This document shows positions 1 through 7,948 of a stretch of 64,000 bases of DNA, in pieces. The stretch's first letter is position 1. Each line of letters begins with the position of its first letter. Source of the stretch: Novosphingopyxis sp965218915 (GTDB taxonomy: Bacteria; Pseudomonadota; Alphaproteobacteria; Sphingomonadales; Sphingomonadaceae); the NCBI RefSeq assembly GCF_965218915.1, contig NZ_OZ244708.1, positions 744,001 to 808,000 on the forward strand, in the 5' to 3' direction. Under the pieces are notes generated by a model. The model saw only the letters and a list, made by a program, of their open reading frames with translations. It was not told where the DNA came from and made no database searches. The translations under genes were made by a program, and so were the position numbers.

Positions 1-1230
1 AACACGGGCCATTAGGTGTTTGAGCTCAGGCGCGATCCGCACCTCGTTGGCATCCTCGTCCGTCATCACTCCCACGTAGAACCGGGCATGGAGGGGTCTG
101 AGCGGCAACGGCCAAGCCTCTATCCAAGCAGGCGTGATACCAAGATGATGCTTCGTATAACGCGCTGGACCAATTTCGAGCAGTGGATCTTTTGCATAAT
201 GCGCCAGCATATGTGCCATGCTCGGTCCGTCGTCCGGAAGATCATAATCGAGATTCGACTGCGATCTTTCGTCGCTCGAACCATGGCGGCCGGCCGACAG
301 CCCAGCATCTGTCTCGGCCTGCTTTGCCCAAGCGCCCTCCACTTTGACCCCGGTCAAATCATTAAAGACGTTGAGAAATCCGAATGCCGCTGCGATCATT
401 GACGCAGCTTGTATATTGGCACCTGAAGGCAATTTGGTAAAACGCGCTTCTCCATGCGTATCGCGCACCGTCTGCAGATCATCTTCGGTGACCTTGTTAA
501 GCGAGGCGTGCGCAACGAGGTCTGCAAGAGCAGCTTCGAACGGTCCGAATGGATTGTCGTCGCTAAACTCCCCCTCTTGCGCGGCTTGAATTTGTTTTGT
601 GTAATCGGCGGCATTGTCGCTACCGGTCGAAGCGGAGTGGATCTGGCAATAATCGCAGCCTTGCGCCTTTGAAGTGGCGAAGCCGAGTGCGCTCATGACA
701 GGTGCGCCGAGCACCTTTCTGCCCCCGCCGATCGCCCCTACATTGTGGCAATATACGAACTGGCGGTAGGCAACTTCCGGCCAGTGATACTGGTAATAGA
801 AGCAGTTGGGCCAGAAGCCGAAAAATTCCTTGTAGAGATGCAAAATCGGCTGGTCCGTTGGCACCGTGGAATGCGATCCATCAATTTCGGGAATGACATT
901 GCGAAGCACGTAATCGGCGGCGCCGGCGTGAGCGGCTTCGTCGGTTGGTTTGGACATGTCAATTTCACCATCCGCTTCGGCGATGAGTGGAATGAGGCGA
1001 TCCGCGGCGGCGAGCGCCAGCAGATCCTCCGATCCGTTCACATGCATGCCGCCTATGAAAATCTGTGGCACGGTCGAAACGCCCGATAGATAGGCCGAAA
1101 GGTCGGCATTGCGTTGCGAGGCCTTGACGTCGATCTCCTGATAAGGGAGCCCTTTGTCGTCCAAGACCGTTTTGACTTTGGTGCAATAGGGGCAGCCCGG
1201 CTTTGTGAATATCTGGATCGATGCGGTCAT
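1..1230 (-). CDS. Glutaredoxin-AhpD-like (CMD family) fusion protein, 3' end outside window
   Basis: The frame starts at ATG 1230 and stays open to base 1 (410 codons), so the C-terminus is missing. Residues 1-85 are a glutaredoxin domain with active site CPYC (13-16) and the cis-proline motif TVPQIFIGG (about 53-61). Around residues 130-300 lies an AhpD/carboxymuconolactone decarboxylase-like segment with a second redox pair and histidine, GCDYCQIH (C192, C195, H198). Such a protein probably transfers electrons from glutathione to an alkylhydroperoxidase-type site and acts in the cytosol on peroxides or reactive intermediates; the substrate is inferred only. It is a clear paralogue of the 541-residue protein at 39676-41301, which shows how much is missing (about 130 residues). 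The gene is divergent from a LysR regulator 88 bp away, which may control it. Confidence 0.85.
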   Translation of the reverse strand, partial: MTASIQIFTKPGCPYCTKVKTVLDDKGLPYQEIDVKASQRNADLSAYLSGVSTVPQIFIGGMHVNGSEDLLALAAADRLIPLIAEADGEIDMSKPTDEAAHAGAADYVLRNVIPEIDGSHSTVPTDQPILHLYKEFFGFWPNCFYYQYHWPEVAYRQFVYCHNVGAIGGGRKVLGAPVMSALGFATSKAQGCDYCQIHSASTGSDNAADYTKQIQAAQEGEFSDDNPFGPFEAALADLVAHASLNKVTEDDLQTVRDTHGEARFTKLPSGANIQAASMIAAAFGFLNVFNDLTGVKVEGAWAKQAETDAGLSAGRHGSSDERSQSNLDYDLPDDGPSMAHMLAHYAKDPLLEIGPARYTKHHLGITPAWIEAWPLPLRPLHARFYVGVMTDEDANEVRIAPELKHLMARV

Positions 1231-1300
1231 GGCGTAGGCTCCTTGTTTTTCGATGTGACGTAGATGGGAACGTGATCATGCATCGCGAAGTCAGACCCAA

Positions 1301-1315
1301 GGAACAGGTGGTTCC
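1301..1315. promoter_or_regulatory. Inverted repeat in LysR / Grx-AhpD divergent intergenic region
   Basis: The 5-bp arms GGAAC and GTTCC are separated by 5 bp, immediately before the LysR start codon in an 88-bp divergent spacer. LysR proteins commonly bind dyads in such spacers. Arms this short can arise by chance, so assignment as an operator is tentative. Confidence 0.3.
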
Positions 1316-1318
1316 CTT

Positions 1319-2269
1319 ATGAGAACGCGCGAACATGGAACCGGCAGCGATAAGGCGGCCCAAAGCCGAAGCTATGCTATCGATGATTTGAGAGCCTTGG
1401 CTTTTGTCGCGGATGCCGGCAGCCTCAACGCGGCTGCTAAGCAGTATTCCATCTCCAAATCAGTGCTCTCCCGTGCGATCGCGAAGTTGGAAGAAGCGGT
1501 CGGGGGCCCGGTTTTCGATCGAACCAAATTGGGCATGACGTTGACTGAGATCGGCCAGGTGCTGCTACCCACTGCGAACCGAGCCGTTACCGTTATGCGT
1601 GACGCCGATGAAGCGATGCGCTCAGCAGGCGCTGTTCCGCAGGGTCGCCTGGATATTGCAGCGAGCGCCTTGTCCGGTCAAAAGTTGGTGGCGCCAGCCA
1701 TGGCAGCGATGGCGAAGCTTTACCCCAAGGTGAACATGACGCTGCGCGTAACCGGGCGCGGCCCGGATCCGACCGCCGAAGATTTGGACATAGTTTTGCG
1801 AGTTGGACGCCCAATAGAGCGGCACCTTCGTTCAAAGCTACTATTGTCCTCTCCACTGGCATTATATGCGTTCAGGACCGCCGCGGCTCAGCACGATTTA
1901 AACGATCCAAAAACGATCGAGCGCTTGGGGCGCATAGTCATCGACATTGAGAATGTGCCGCCCGATTGGAAGCTTTCCAATCAGGATGGAGAAAAACTGA
2001 TGTTTGACGGAGCGCCGCTTGCTCATGTTGGCGATCCGATGGTGGCGATTGGAATCATGAATGCCGGGTCGGGTGTCGCGTTCATTCCGAAAGTCTATGC
2101 AGAGCCGCTGGCCAAGGCAGGGGCCATCGTGCGGGTGCTTCCAGAATGGACCGGAGCCGTTTTGGAAATTTTTGCGACGACACCTGCTCGCCGCGCTGCG
2201 GTCCCAGCGGTCCGTGCATTCCTTGAGGTTTTGGAGCGAGAGGCTCAAAAACTGGCTGCAGCAGGGTAG
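1319..2269 (+). CDS. LysR-family transcriptional regulator
   Basis: A 316-residue protein of normal LysR length. The N-terminal winged HTH is clear (about residues 21-80: DDLRALAFVADAGSLNAAAK, then SKSVLSRAIAKLEEAVG), followed by a substrate-binding domain with a PA-G-R core and a C-terminal GSGVAFIPKVY segment typical of the effector domain. It is transcribed away from the glutaredoxin-AhpD fusion gene, the classical arrangement for a LysR protein and its target. The ATG at 1319 lies directly after an inverted repeat GGAAC-N5-GTTCC (1301-1315), which could be its autoregulatory site. The effector molecule is unknown. The first 20 residues are not conserved-looking, so a later start is possible. 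Confidence 0.9.
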   Translation: MRTREHGTGSDKAAQSRSYAIDDLRALAFVADAGSLNAAAKQYSISKSVLSRAIAKLEEAVGGPVFDRTKLGMTLTEIGQVLLPTANRAVTVMRDADEAMRSAGAVPQGRLDIAASALSGQKLVAPAMAAMAKLYPKVNMTLRVTGRGPDPTAEDLDIVLRVGRPIERHLRSKLLLSSPLALYAFRTAAAQHDLNDPKTIERLGRIVIDIENVPPDWKLSNQDGEKLMFDGAPLAHVGDPMVAIGIMNAGSGVAFIPKVYAEPLAKAGAIVRVLPEWTGAVLEIFATTPARRAAVPAVRAFLEVLEREAQKLAAAG

Positions 2270-2489
2270 CTGGCTGGCATGCTGTCAAAGCGCATAGCTT
2301 CAACGACGGGCCACGGCAACGAACGACGCTCGGATACGGTGGACTGCGGCCCTATAGTAGCGCAAAAGGTCGACACGTATTTGTTAGGTTTATCCAGCGA
2401 GGGGCACCAATCAAAGAAAAGGCGTTCCAAAGGCACTATAGCGTTCAAAAATTTAAGCCGGCCATGCTTTCGACAGCGTAATCCACCTG

Positions 2490-3932
2490 TCAATTATCGC
2501 TGACGGTGTCTTCACTAACCAGCAGGAGCGAGGTAGCTGCGCTGCCCAATGCTAGTGCGGTTCCAAACCACGCGGCGGTCGCAAACCCGCCGATCAAATC
2601 CGCCTCTCCGCTACTCGTGCCGATTAGGACGAAACCAAGCAGCGCCGTGGCCATCAGCCCGGCGGTTCGCGATATAGCGTTGTTCACGCCCGAGGCGACG
2701 CCGACATAGGCATTGTCGACGCTGTTCATGACCGCGGTGGTGAGCGGCGCGACGCTAAGCGCCATGCCAAGCGCCATCACGACGAGCCCGGGTAGAATGC
2801 CGGTCCAATAACTCATGCCGGGTCCCGAAAGCAGCGCAAACAGCGCAAATCCCGCGGCAACTAGCAGCGGCCCGATGGTGAGGGTGATACGGATGCCGAT
2901 CCTCGTCGCTAGGCCGCCCATACTCCGCGACAGCGTTCCCATGATGAGCGGAAACGGCAGCAAAGCAGCACCTGCCGCCGTCGCGCTGTAATCGAAGCTG
3001 CCAATAAGCATATAGGGCAACAGAACCATCAGCCCGCCGAGGGCGGCATAGAGCATCAGCGTCAGTATCGAGATGCCGCTGAAACTTCCCGATGCGAAGA
3101 TGCCGAGTGGCATCATTGCGGCTGGGCCTTTGCGATGCTCGATGTAGAGAAACGTAACGGTGAGGACCAAGCCAACCCCGAATGTGGCCAGAACCTGCCC
3201 GTCGATCCAGCCACGCTGCGGCGCGTTGATCAGCGCAAAAACGAGGGCGGCGAGCGCAAACGTCGCAAGCACCGCGCCCGATAGGTCGAGCGGCGCGCGC
3301 TCGTCCTGGCTCTCTCTCGACTCCCGGATGCCACGCTGGCCGACGATCCACGCCGCGCCAGCCGGCGGGATGACGATCGCGAAAGCCCAACGCCAATCGA
3401 ATTGATCGACGATCAGTCCGCCGATCAGCGGGGCGGCAGCACCGGCGATGGCACCGGCCGCTGCCCATGTCCCGACCGCCTTGCCGCGCTTCTCGCCCGA
3501 GAAGCCATCGGCGATGATGGCGAGGCTGTTGGGTGCGAGCAGCGCGGCACCGATCCCTTGCACGAAGCGCACTCCAAACAAGATTTCCAGAGTCGGCGCC
3601 AAGGCGCAGCCCAGCGTCGCCAGCGTGAAGACCGCAAGGCCGATCATGAAGAAACGTTTGCGACCATAATGATCGCCGAGCGCGCCGCCGACCAAAACCA
3701 GCGCGCTCAGCGGCAGCAGATAGGCGTTCACGATCCACTGGACGCCAGCGGCGTCGGTGCCAAAGCTGTCGCGCATCGCTGGCAATGCGACGTTGATGAT
3801 CGATCCAACGACGAAGGCAAGGCTGGACCCGAGCACCGTGGCGATCAGCGTGCCGGTCTCGGAATGGCAGGTGCCGGCCGTTTGCGCGCGACCGACAACT
3901 TCGTCGCAGGGTGGAAGGAGCGCGGTCGCCAT
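2490..3932 (-). CDS. MFS drug:proton antiporter, DHA2 (EmrB/QacA) type
   Basis: A 480-residue polytopic inner-membrane protein. Its hydrophobic pattern suits the 14-helix DHA2 group: a long cytosolic N-terminus, TM1 motif FVVGSIINVALPAMRDSF, motif A GGALGDHYGRKRFF (about 82-95), and motif C-like GAIAGAAAPLIGGLIVDQF in TM5. It probably exports a toxic organic compound in exchange for protons. It lies 38 bp downstream of the cNMP/thioredoxin-reductase-like gene on the same strand, so the two are likely co-transcribed. The 220 bp between its stop and the LysR stop (convergent) show no gene. Confidence 0.9.
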   Translation of the reverse strand: MATALLPPCDEVVGRAQTAGTCHSETGTLIATVLGSSLAFVVGSIINVALPAMRDSFGTDAAGVQWIVNAYLLPLSALVLVGGALGDHYGRKRFFMIGLAVFTLATLGCALAPTLEILFGVRFVQGIGAALLAPNSLAIIADGFSGEKRGKAVGTWAAAGAIAGAAAPLIGGLIVDQFDWRWAFAIVIPPAGAAWIVGQRGIRESRESQDERAPLDLSGAVLATFALAALVFALINAPQRGWIDGQVLATFGVGLVLTVTFLYIEHRKGPAAMMPLGIFASGSFSGISILTLMLYAALGGLMVLLPYMLIGSFDYSATAAGAALLPFPLIMGTLSRSMGGLATRIGIRITLTIGPLLVAAGFALFALLSGPGMSYWTGILPGLVVMALGMALSVAPLTTAVMNSVDNAYVGVASGVNNAISRTAGLMATALLGFVLIGTSSGEADLIGGFATAAWFGTALALGSAATSLLLVSEDTVSDN

Positions 3933-3970
3933 ATGTATCGTCTCTCCTTGCTACGGCGACCGGATAATCG

Positions 3971-5665
3971 TCAGTCGTCGAGCGACGCCAGATATTGGTG
4001 GACCGACGCGATCACGACCGATCCTTCTCCGACGCCGGAAGCGACACGCTTGACCGATCCGGAACGGACGTCACCGACCGCGTAGATGCCGGGCTTACTC
4101 GTGGCGTAGGGGGCGGCAACGTCCCCGTTCTCATCCTTGCCGCCGGTCATGACAAAGCCCTTGCCATCGGTCTCCAGGCAATCCTCCAGCCAGTCGCTGT
4201 TGGGAACCGCGCCGATCATCACGAAGATGTTCGCGATCTGGTGTGTGCTCTCCTCGCCAGCTGCGGCGTTGGTCCAGCTAACCTGTTCCAGAAGCGGATC
4301 GCCGTGCAGGCCGGTGATCTGCGTCTGCGCATGGATCGTAATCCTGGGCGATGCCTCCAACCGCTGCACCAGATAGTCGGACATGGTGGCGGCGAGTGAA
4401 GGTCCGCGCACCAGCATGTGGACGTGCTTGGCGTGACGCGACAGGAACATCGCCGCCTGGCCCGCGGAATTACCGCCACCGACAACGATGATGTCCTTGT
4501 TGATGCATAGGCGCGCTTCGATCGCGGTTGCGGCATAATGGATGCCCTGGCCTTCATATTTCTCGTAATCGTCGACGTCGAGCGTTCGGTATCGCGCACC
4601 GCTGGCAACGACGATCACGCGCGCCCGAACCCTCTCGCCGCATTCCATCCTCAGCGTGTAGGGGCGCTCGTCGCAATCAAGCGCGGTGATGGCGCGCGAT
4701 ACGGCAAAGCGTGCGCCGAATTTCTGCGCCTGGATCCAGGCTCGGCCAGCAAGCGCCTGTCCTGAGATGCCCGTCGGGAAGCCGAGGTAGTTCTCGATCT
4801 TGGAACTGGTCCCGGCCTGACCGCCCGGCGCTTCCTGTTCGATCACGGCCGTATCGAGTCCTTCGGATGCGGCATAGGTTGCCGCTGCCAGCCCTGCGGG
4901 ACCGGCGCCGACGACGGCCACGTCGTAGATGTGGTCTGGATCAAAATCTTCGGTCAGGCCGAGCGCGACCGCGACTTCGTGATTGTTCGGGTTAGACAAG
5001 CACGTCCCGTCGCCGTGGATGACCACGGGCAGCGCGCTGCGGGCTTGCGGATGCTTGGCAAAGAACGCATCGGCCTGTTCGGTGTCGTCGGTGTCGACCC
5101 GCTGAAGGGGGTAACCGTTCCTCCCGAGAAACCGGGTGATTCGCAGCGTATCACCGCCATTGGCGGGACCCGCGAGCGTCACGCCCGCTTGATCGTGGAC
5201 GAGGAAGGCGGTGCGGCGAAGGATGAAGGCGCGCATCACGATCTCGGCGATGTCCGGCTCCGCGCTCATCATGCGGGCGAAGTCGGCGCGCGCTACCCGG
5301 CAGATGGTCGTGCCATCGGTGACGCGGCCATCGACCAGGATTTTTCGGTCGTTGAACAGATCGAGTTCGCCGGTGAACATGCGCGGACCATGAGTAGTGA
5401 CGACATCTTCGCCTGTTTCCGCCAGATCAATTATCTCGATAGCACCCGAGAGACAGACGAAAAAATCCACGCTGCGCTCGCCGCGCCTGAATAGATATGC
5501 ACCGGCCCTCGGCCGTTCCTGCGTCCCATAGCCGCAGACCCGCTCAAGCTGCTCATCGGTCAGCTCAGGGAAAATCTGCCGCGAGCGTTCATACGGGTCG
5601 GCGGCGCTACCCGCCTCGATATCTAAGGTCGCCGCAGCGGATGGGGATGCTCGCCTTTCCGTCAT
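3971..5665 (-). CDS. cNMP-binding domain / thioredoxin-reductase-like FAD-NAD(P) oxidoreductase
   Basis: A 564-residue fusion protein. The N-terminal 150 residues resemble a CRP/FNR-type cyclic-nucleotide-binding beta-roll (GAYLFRRGERSVDFFVCLSG). A short thioredoxin-like linker follows (RFLGRNGYPLQRVD; LPVVIHGDGTCLSNPN). From about residue 245 it is a thioredoxin-reductase fold: FAD motif VVGAGPAGLAAATYAASEG, GGQAGTSSKIENYLGFPTG, NAD(P) motif VVGGGNSAGQAAMFLS, and the C-terminal GIYAVGDVRSGSVKR. The usual CxxC redox pair of thioredoxin reductase is absent: the equivalent segment reads GIHYAATAIEA, as in this flavoprotein subfamily, so a classical thioredoxin disulfide reductase activity is unlikely. 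I chose ATG 5665; a GTG lies one codon upstream. Its C-terminus resembles the decayed fragment at 59063-59200. Confidence 0.88.
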   Translation of the reverse strand: MTERRASPSAAATLDIEAGSAADPYERSRQIFPELTDEQLERVCGYGTQERPRAGAYLFRRGERSVDFFVCLSGAIEIIDLAETGEDVVTTHGPRMFTGELDLFNDRKILVDGRVTDGTTICRVARADFARMMSAEPDIAEIVMRAFILRRTAFLVHDQAGVTLAGPANGGDTLRITRFLGRNGYPLQRVDTDDTEQADAFFAKHPQARSALPVVIHGDGTCLSNPNNHEVAVALGLTEDFDPDHIYDVAVVGAGPAGLAAATYAASEGLDTAVIEQEAPGGQAGTSSKIENYLGFPTGISGQALAGRAWIQAQKFGARFAVSRAITALDCDERPYTLRMECGERVRARVIVVASGARYRTLDVDDYEKYEGQGIHYAATAIEARLCINKDIIVVGGGNSAGQAAMFLSRHAKHVHMLVRGPSLAATMSDYLVQRLEASPRITIHAQTQITGLHGDPLLEQVSWTNAAAGEESTHQIANIFVMIGAVPNSDWLEDCLETDGKGFVMTGGKDENGDVAAPYATSKPGIYAVGDVRSGSVKRVASGVGEGSVVIASVHQYLASLDD

Positions 5666-5729
5666 CACATTAAATTAGTTGTCAATGCCCGAGCCCGCCA
5701 GCCCTTTCGGGAAAACCATGATTTTTTTT

Positions 5730-5768
5730 GAAGCTGTAGGGAAGCCCGAAAATCGTCAGGCCGAGATC
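5730..5768 (-). pseudogene. Fragment of a wrbA-like gene (about 13 codons)
   Basis: Bases 5730-5767/8 match 11940-11977 inside the intact wrbA gene at 37 of 38 positions in the same orientation. On the minus strand the fragment encodes LGLTIFGLPYSFK, against LGLTIVGLPYSFK in WrbA. Similarity stops abruptly on both sides. It is a scar of a second wrbA-type gene or a rearrangement junction, directly next to the deleted IS3 transposase. Confidence 0.75.
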
Positions 5769-6166
5769 TAAGCCATATACCAAAAAAAGTAGCGATATTG
5801 CCCGCGGCCGATGATCAACATCCGTGGTTTTATCGTTTGCTGAAAATTAAGTTCTAGTCTCAAGGGTTTCAGGCCAATTTGTCTGCTTTTGTTGGCTGCT
5901 TGGGGCCAAACGAATGACCGCTGTCCGTCGTCAGAACATTTGGCACAACTGGCTGCGTAAATTAGCGGAGTGTGGAACGGCGCGCCGCGAACATGGCCGA
6001 TGGCGTTCGCCTTGATGTAGTCCGCTAGTTGGTCGGCGATGTAGCTCCGGCCCGCCAGCACGATCCTGATTTTGTCCTCCGAAGAGAAATGCCGACGGGT
6101 CGCTCTGCGGATGTCCTTCACCACCTTCTCGGCGATGGTTTTGGGCTTAGAGGATTTGGGTCTCAT
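5768..6166 (-). pseudogene. IS3-family transposase remnant: OrfA start fused to an OrfB piece by internal deletion
   Basis: The 132-codon frame starts at ATG 6166. It begins with a typical IS3-group OrfA N-terminus (AEKVVKDIRRATRRHFSSED, then KIRIVLAG). It then jumps, in frame, to a sequence resembling the OrfB catalytic core (SYIADQLADYIKAN, GHVRGAPFH), which in intact elements lies before the last catalytic glutamate. The HTH part of OrfA, most of the DDE domain and the glutamate region are therefore missing, and the remaining codons are unrelated. No terminal inverted repeats could be fixed by eye. The element cannot encode a working transposase. It lies at the left edge of the accessory island, a plausible footprint of how the island arrived. 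Confidence 0.75.
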
Positions 6167-6204
6167 CTTCGTTCCTTCGTCACGACGACGAGACCCAAAT
6201 CCTC
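6150..6204. repeat. 15-bp inverted repeat spanning the transposase start codon
   Basis: GAGGATTTGGGTCTC (6150-6164) and GAGACCCAAATCCTC (6190-6204) are perfect complements separated by 25 bp. On the transposase mRNA the 3' arm contains the start region (ATGAGACCC) and the loop holds a purine-rich ribosome-binding site. A message started outside the element would therefore fold and hide the start. Such anti-readthrough hairpins are known for IS10 and IS50; here the role is inferred. Confidence 0.7.
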
Positions 6205-6509
6205 CTTAAATCACAACCTCAATTCTGTGCCATGGGTGCTGACGGCGGACATCATGGCCTCTCGAACTATAACCAGTGGAAGGCAATAAGGGAGCTTAGG
6301 TGGACAAATTTGCGATAATGCCCATTGTCCATAATGCTCATTATGTTTGGCACCCGCTGTTTAGGGAATGCAATCATGGGCTCTCGATGGCTCCGGCAAT
6401 CGAAATTGCCATCAAACCCGGAGGCGGCAGGGGCCATCTCTCGCATAGAGCATCCAGACTTTTCACTGGTGCATCCATGAGAGACTGCATGATTGCAGCT
6501 GGAAATTTC
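6205..6509. other. Intergenic stretch between IS remnant and AbrB/MraZ-like gene
   Basis: About 300 bp with no coding frame that looks real. The left IS boundary probably lies somewhere in 6205-6280, but no terminal repeat could be recognised. The convergent end of the AbrB/MraZ-like gene is at 6510. Confidence 0.4.
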
Positions 6510-7001
6510 TTAAAGGATGCCTTCTCTTTCCAACAGCGCTATCCTTTTCACTCTACCAGCTTTCCAGGCTTCGTCATTCCATAGATGGAAAGATCCGTCG
6601 CGAACCACGATCCGAACGAACTGCAGGCCTTTGGGATCGATCTGGCTTCTAACAATTGCGGGCAAGGTAAGCCGTCCGCCCTTTTCTCCGCGAAATTTCT
6701 GGAACCGGTCCATAGCGGCTAACGCAAAATCGGCGCGCTGGTGCTTGGGCAATGCGTCATAGCGCTCGCGCAGAGCGGTTCGGATTCTTTCTCCATTGCC
6801 AGCCCAGGTCACCACTTCGACAGCCCCGTTCCCATGAAGTCTGGCGAGATAGATTCCGGCGGCGTTTGTCCAAGCTAAGCGTTGCCGAACGGGCGGAGGC
6901 AAGCTGACCCTCCCACGAGCGTCGATGCCGACGGTTTGGGTCCAAACCGAGCGGTCGAGGTCTGGCAACAACTGCCATTCAGAAGATTGATCACCCCCCA
7001 T
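6510..7001 (-). CDS. AbrB/MraZ-like protein with two swapped-hairpin repeats
   Basis: 163 residues with two regions that look like SpoVT-AbrB/MraZ beta-hairpin repeats: residues about 22-40 (VGIDARGRVSLPPPVRQRL) and about 108-122 (GGRLTLPAIVRSQID). The double arrangement recalls MraZ, but the linker is long and there is no mra/dcw cell-division context, so it is not the canonical mraZ. It is probably a DNA-binding regulator or antitoxin-like protein, read divergently from the LWGxG/ImmA operon with 159 bp between the starts. It could repress that operon. No clear Shine-Dalgarno precedes ATG 7001, and a shorter form is possible. Confidence 0.6.
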   Translation of the reverse strand: MGGDQSSEWQLLPDLDRSVWTQTVGIDARGRVSLPPPVRQRLAWTNAAGIYLARLHGNGAVEVVTWAGNGERIRTALRERYDALPKHQRADFALAAMDRFQKFRGEKGGRLTLPAIVRSQIDPKGLQFVRIVVRDGSFHLWNDEAWKAGRVKRIALLEREGIL

Positions 7002-7160
7002 TACGGGATGGATTGGGCAACCGGCAAGTTTTTGTCAACAGCTCGTTGGTTGTTCAATACATGCTTTTTGCCCAGGGTTATCCTGTGTTTTACCCTTCCC
7101 AGTCGGTGTCGGTCCTGCTACTATCTTGGGATGATTTGGGTGGAAAACGGGAGTGCTTCG

Positions 7161-7886
7161 ATGAGTGTTCATGCACCGATAAGTGCTATTGGCGCGGACC
7201 TTGTTTGTTGGTCCCGAATGCAGTCGGAGGCTGGGCAGGGACTTGCTGCGATTGTTGCCAGGAAAGAACTTGAGCGGATTGCCGGGCAGGGCGTTTTCCT
7301 TTGGGGCGTGGGCAATGCACCAGCGGTGGCCATAAGTGCTTTGGCGCGCCTCGGAGCACCGGTTCCCGTGATATTTTCAATCATGAAAAGTCGCCCTAAG
7401 AAGGTCGATATAGCACCCTCGCGGATCGTCGCGTGGCGCCGCTACATCGACGCAGAAGGGGTCGAGCGCGCCCTGCCGCCGAGTTCCATAGTGACGAGCC
7501 GTGGAGATTCGCCGAAAGGGGCGAAGCGGGCGCACTATGCTCTTATGTGCCGCGCCGACGAGAAATTGGCATTGACCAGTGGAGAGTGTTTTGACGTTGC
7601 CGCCTATCGCAATGCTGGTGGGACAGGGGCCCCGGTGGGGGCATCGCAGGTCACCGCTCTCCTTCGCCAGGTGGCGGAGCCGTCCGGCGACGGGGATTAT
7701 GAAGCCAATTTGCGGGCAGACTTGGACGCTAGCTATTGGGTCCGATTGACTGACCCTGTCGAAGTGCCAGCGAATTTATTGGCTCGCTTGGACGCGGCTG
7801 AGCACCTCGACGTAGAGGAATGGCTCCGATTGGCGAGCGATATTCGGGGTGTTGATGGTCGATCGCTTGCCGGAAGCCTGATCTGA
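7161..7886 (+). CDS. Uncharacterised protein, LWGxG family member A
   Basis: 241 residues, no assigned function. I chose ATG 7161 because CGGGAG lies 8 bp upstream; an in-frame ATG at 7131 lacks this. Visible motifs are IVARKELERI, then FLWGVGNAP (about 46-54), PVPVIFSIMKSRPKK, IVTSRGDSPKGAKRAHY and GGTGAPVGASQVTALL (about 154-169). Nearly the same ordered motifs occur in the protein at 9699-10283 (IIARK, GLWGYGG, VRGSRFALKI, TTGKLGSRYVQG), so the two are probably distant homologues. The glycine-rich GTGAPxGASQV segment could bind a nucleotide or nucleic acid, but this is a guess. It is the first gene of an operon with an ImmA/IrrE peptidase (62 bp downstream) and a PIN-like protein. Confidence 0.75.
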   Translation: MSVHAPISAIGADLVCWSRMQSEAGQGLAAIVARKELERIAGQGVFLWGVGNAPAVAISALARLGAPVPVIFSIMKSRPKKVDIAPSRIVAWRRYIDAEGVERALPPSSIVTSRGDSPKGAKRAHYALMCRADEKLALTSGECFDVAAYRNAGGTGAPVGASQVTALLRQVAEPSGDGDYEANLRADLDASYWVRLTDPVEVPANLLARLDAAEHLDVEEWLRLASDIRGVDGRSLAGSLI

Positions 7887-7948
7887 TCGACACGGTTGGG
7901 CGCGACTTGTGTTACGTGCTAACGTGATTACAGCGAAGTTTTCGGGAA

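Noticed and set aside
2755..3738. A 327-codon frame overlapping the MFS gene on the same strand in another frame
   Set aside because: Arginine-rich and lacking membrane segments; it is a shadow of the transporter.
4931..5494. Plus-strand frame of 187 codons opposite the thioredoxin-reductase-like gene
   Set aside because: No family signal and no promoter or ribosome-binding site; the opposite strand holds clear FAD and NAD(P) motifs.
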